A stretch of DNA of 64,000 bases from Campylobacter sp. MIT 99-7217 (GTDB taxonomy: Bacteria; Campylobacterota; Campylobacteria; Campylobacterales; Campylobacteraceae), in NCBI RefSeq assembly GCF_006864365.1, contig NZ_QHLJ01000001.1, forward strand, positions 62,001 through 126,000. Reading direction: 5' to 3'. A model generated the notes under the pieces. It worked only from the letters and a program-made list of their open reading frames with translations, had not been told where the DNA came from and made no database searches. The position numbers were made by a program, and so were the translations under genes. Below, piece after piece: positions 63,955-64,000 of this stretch; within the stretch, counting starts at the first letter, position 1; the number at the start of each line of letters is the position of its first letter.

Positions 63955-64000
63955 ACAAATTTAAGTTTGAATATAACTTGATTTTATGTTTGAGAATGTT

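Overview
The window is AT-rich chromosomal DNA from an epsilonproteobacterium of the genus Campylobacter. The gene content and several gene orders match what is known of C. jejuni: hisS-tmk-coaD-ubiX-flgA, recG-ctb-nssR-PAAT transporter, macAB-tolC-like, hydABCD, tgt-corA-like, aroB-mtaB-FtsH-like, and ffh-rpsP-khpA-rimM-trmD-rplS-DAHP synthase. The blocks are joined differently from C. jejuni and several genes differ, so this is probably another member of the thermotolerant group (C. upsaliensis/helveticus-like is a guess, not shown).

Layout. 1-4.9 kb is a leftward run (hisS start, tmk, coaD, ubiX, flgA) followed by three tandem MetQ/NLPA binding proteins. Their leader (4773-4882) encodes a six-residue peptide with three Met codons, then two alternative stems, which looks like a methionine attenuator. 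5-12.1 kb carries an M16 protease homologue without its zinc site, recG, truncated globin ctb with its regulator nssR, a polar amino acid ABC transporter and a YgiD-like dioxygenase. 12.2-23.0 kb is the accessory part: a BcgI-like restriction-modification system whose specificity gene is split at a (GA)14 tract, an orphan KAP-type NTPase behind a 37-codon restriction-gene remnant, and a set of mostly exported hydrolase/redox genes around an HxlR regulator. 23.2-30.3 kb has a GT25 transferase, ribD, one flagellin with a sigma28 promoter and CsrA-type hairpin, a 14-copy octanucleotide repeat and an iron/cobalamin-type ABC transporter. 30.6-38.8 kb has a FAD oxidoreductase, proA, a nitroreductase, a zeta-toxin-like kinase and a MacAB-type efflux system. 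39.0-45.1 kb is the uptake [NiFe] hydrogenase, a small unknown gene with a sigma28-like promoter, an interrupted beta-barrel gene, yggS and tRNA-Arg. 45.1-53.6 kb is housekeeping (corA-like, tgt, aroB, mtaB, a protease-dead FtsH paralogue, mog). 53.7-56.4 kb is a TonB-dependent receptor switched off by a G11 tract. 56.6-64 kb is the ffh-rplS translation cluster, DAHP synthase, arsC-like, ynfA and radA.

Themes: at least two loci look phase variable (GA tract in the specificity gene, G tract in the receptor), a further repeat may vary in length, and two genes carry sigma28-type promoters. The least expected signals are the methionine leader, the phase-variable BcgI-like specificity subunit and the unknown gene with the flagellar-type promoter. 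All functional statements come from reading the sequence and family knowledge; no searches were run.
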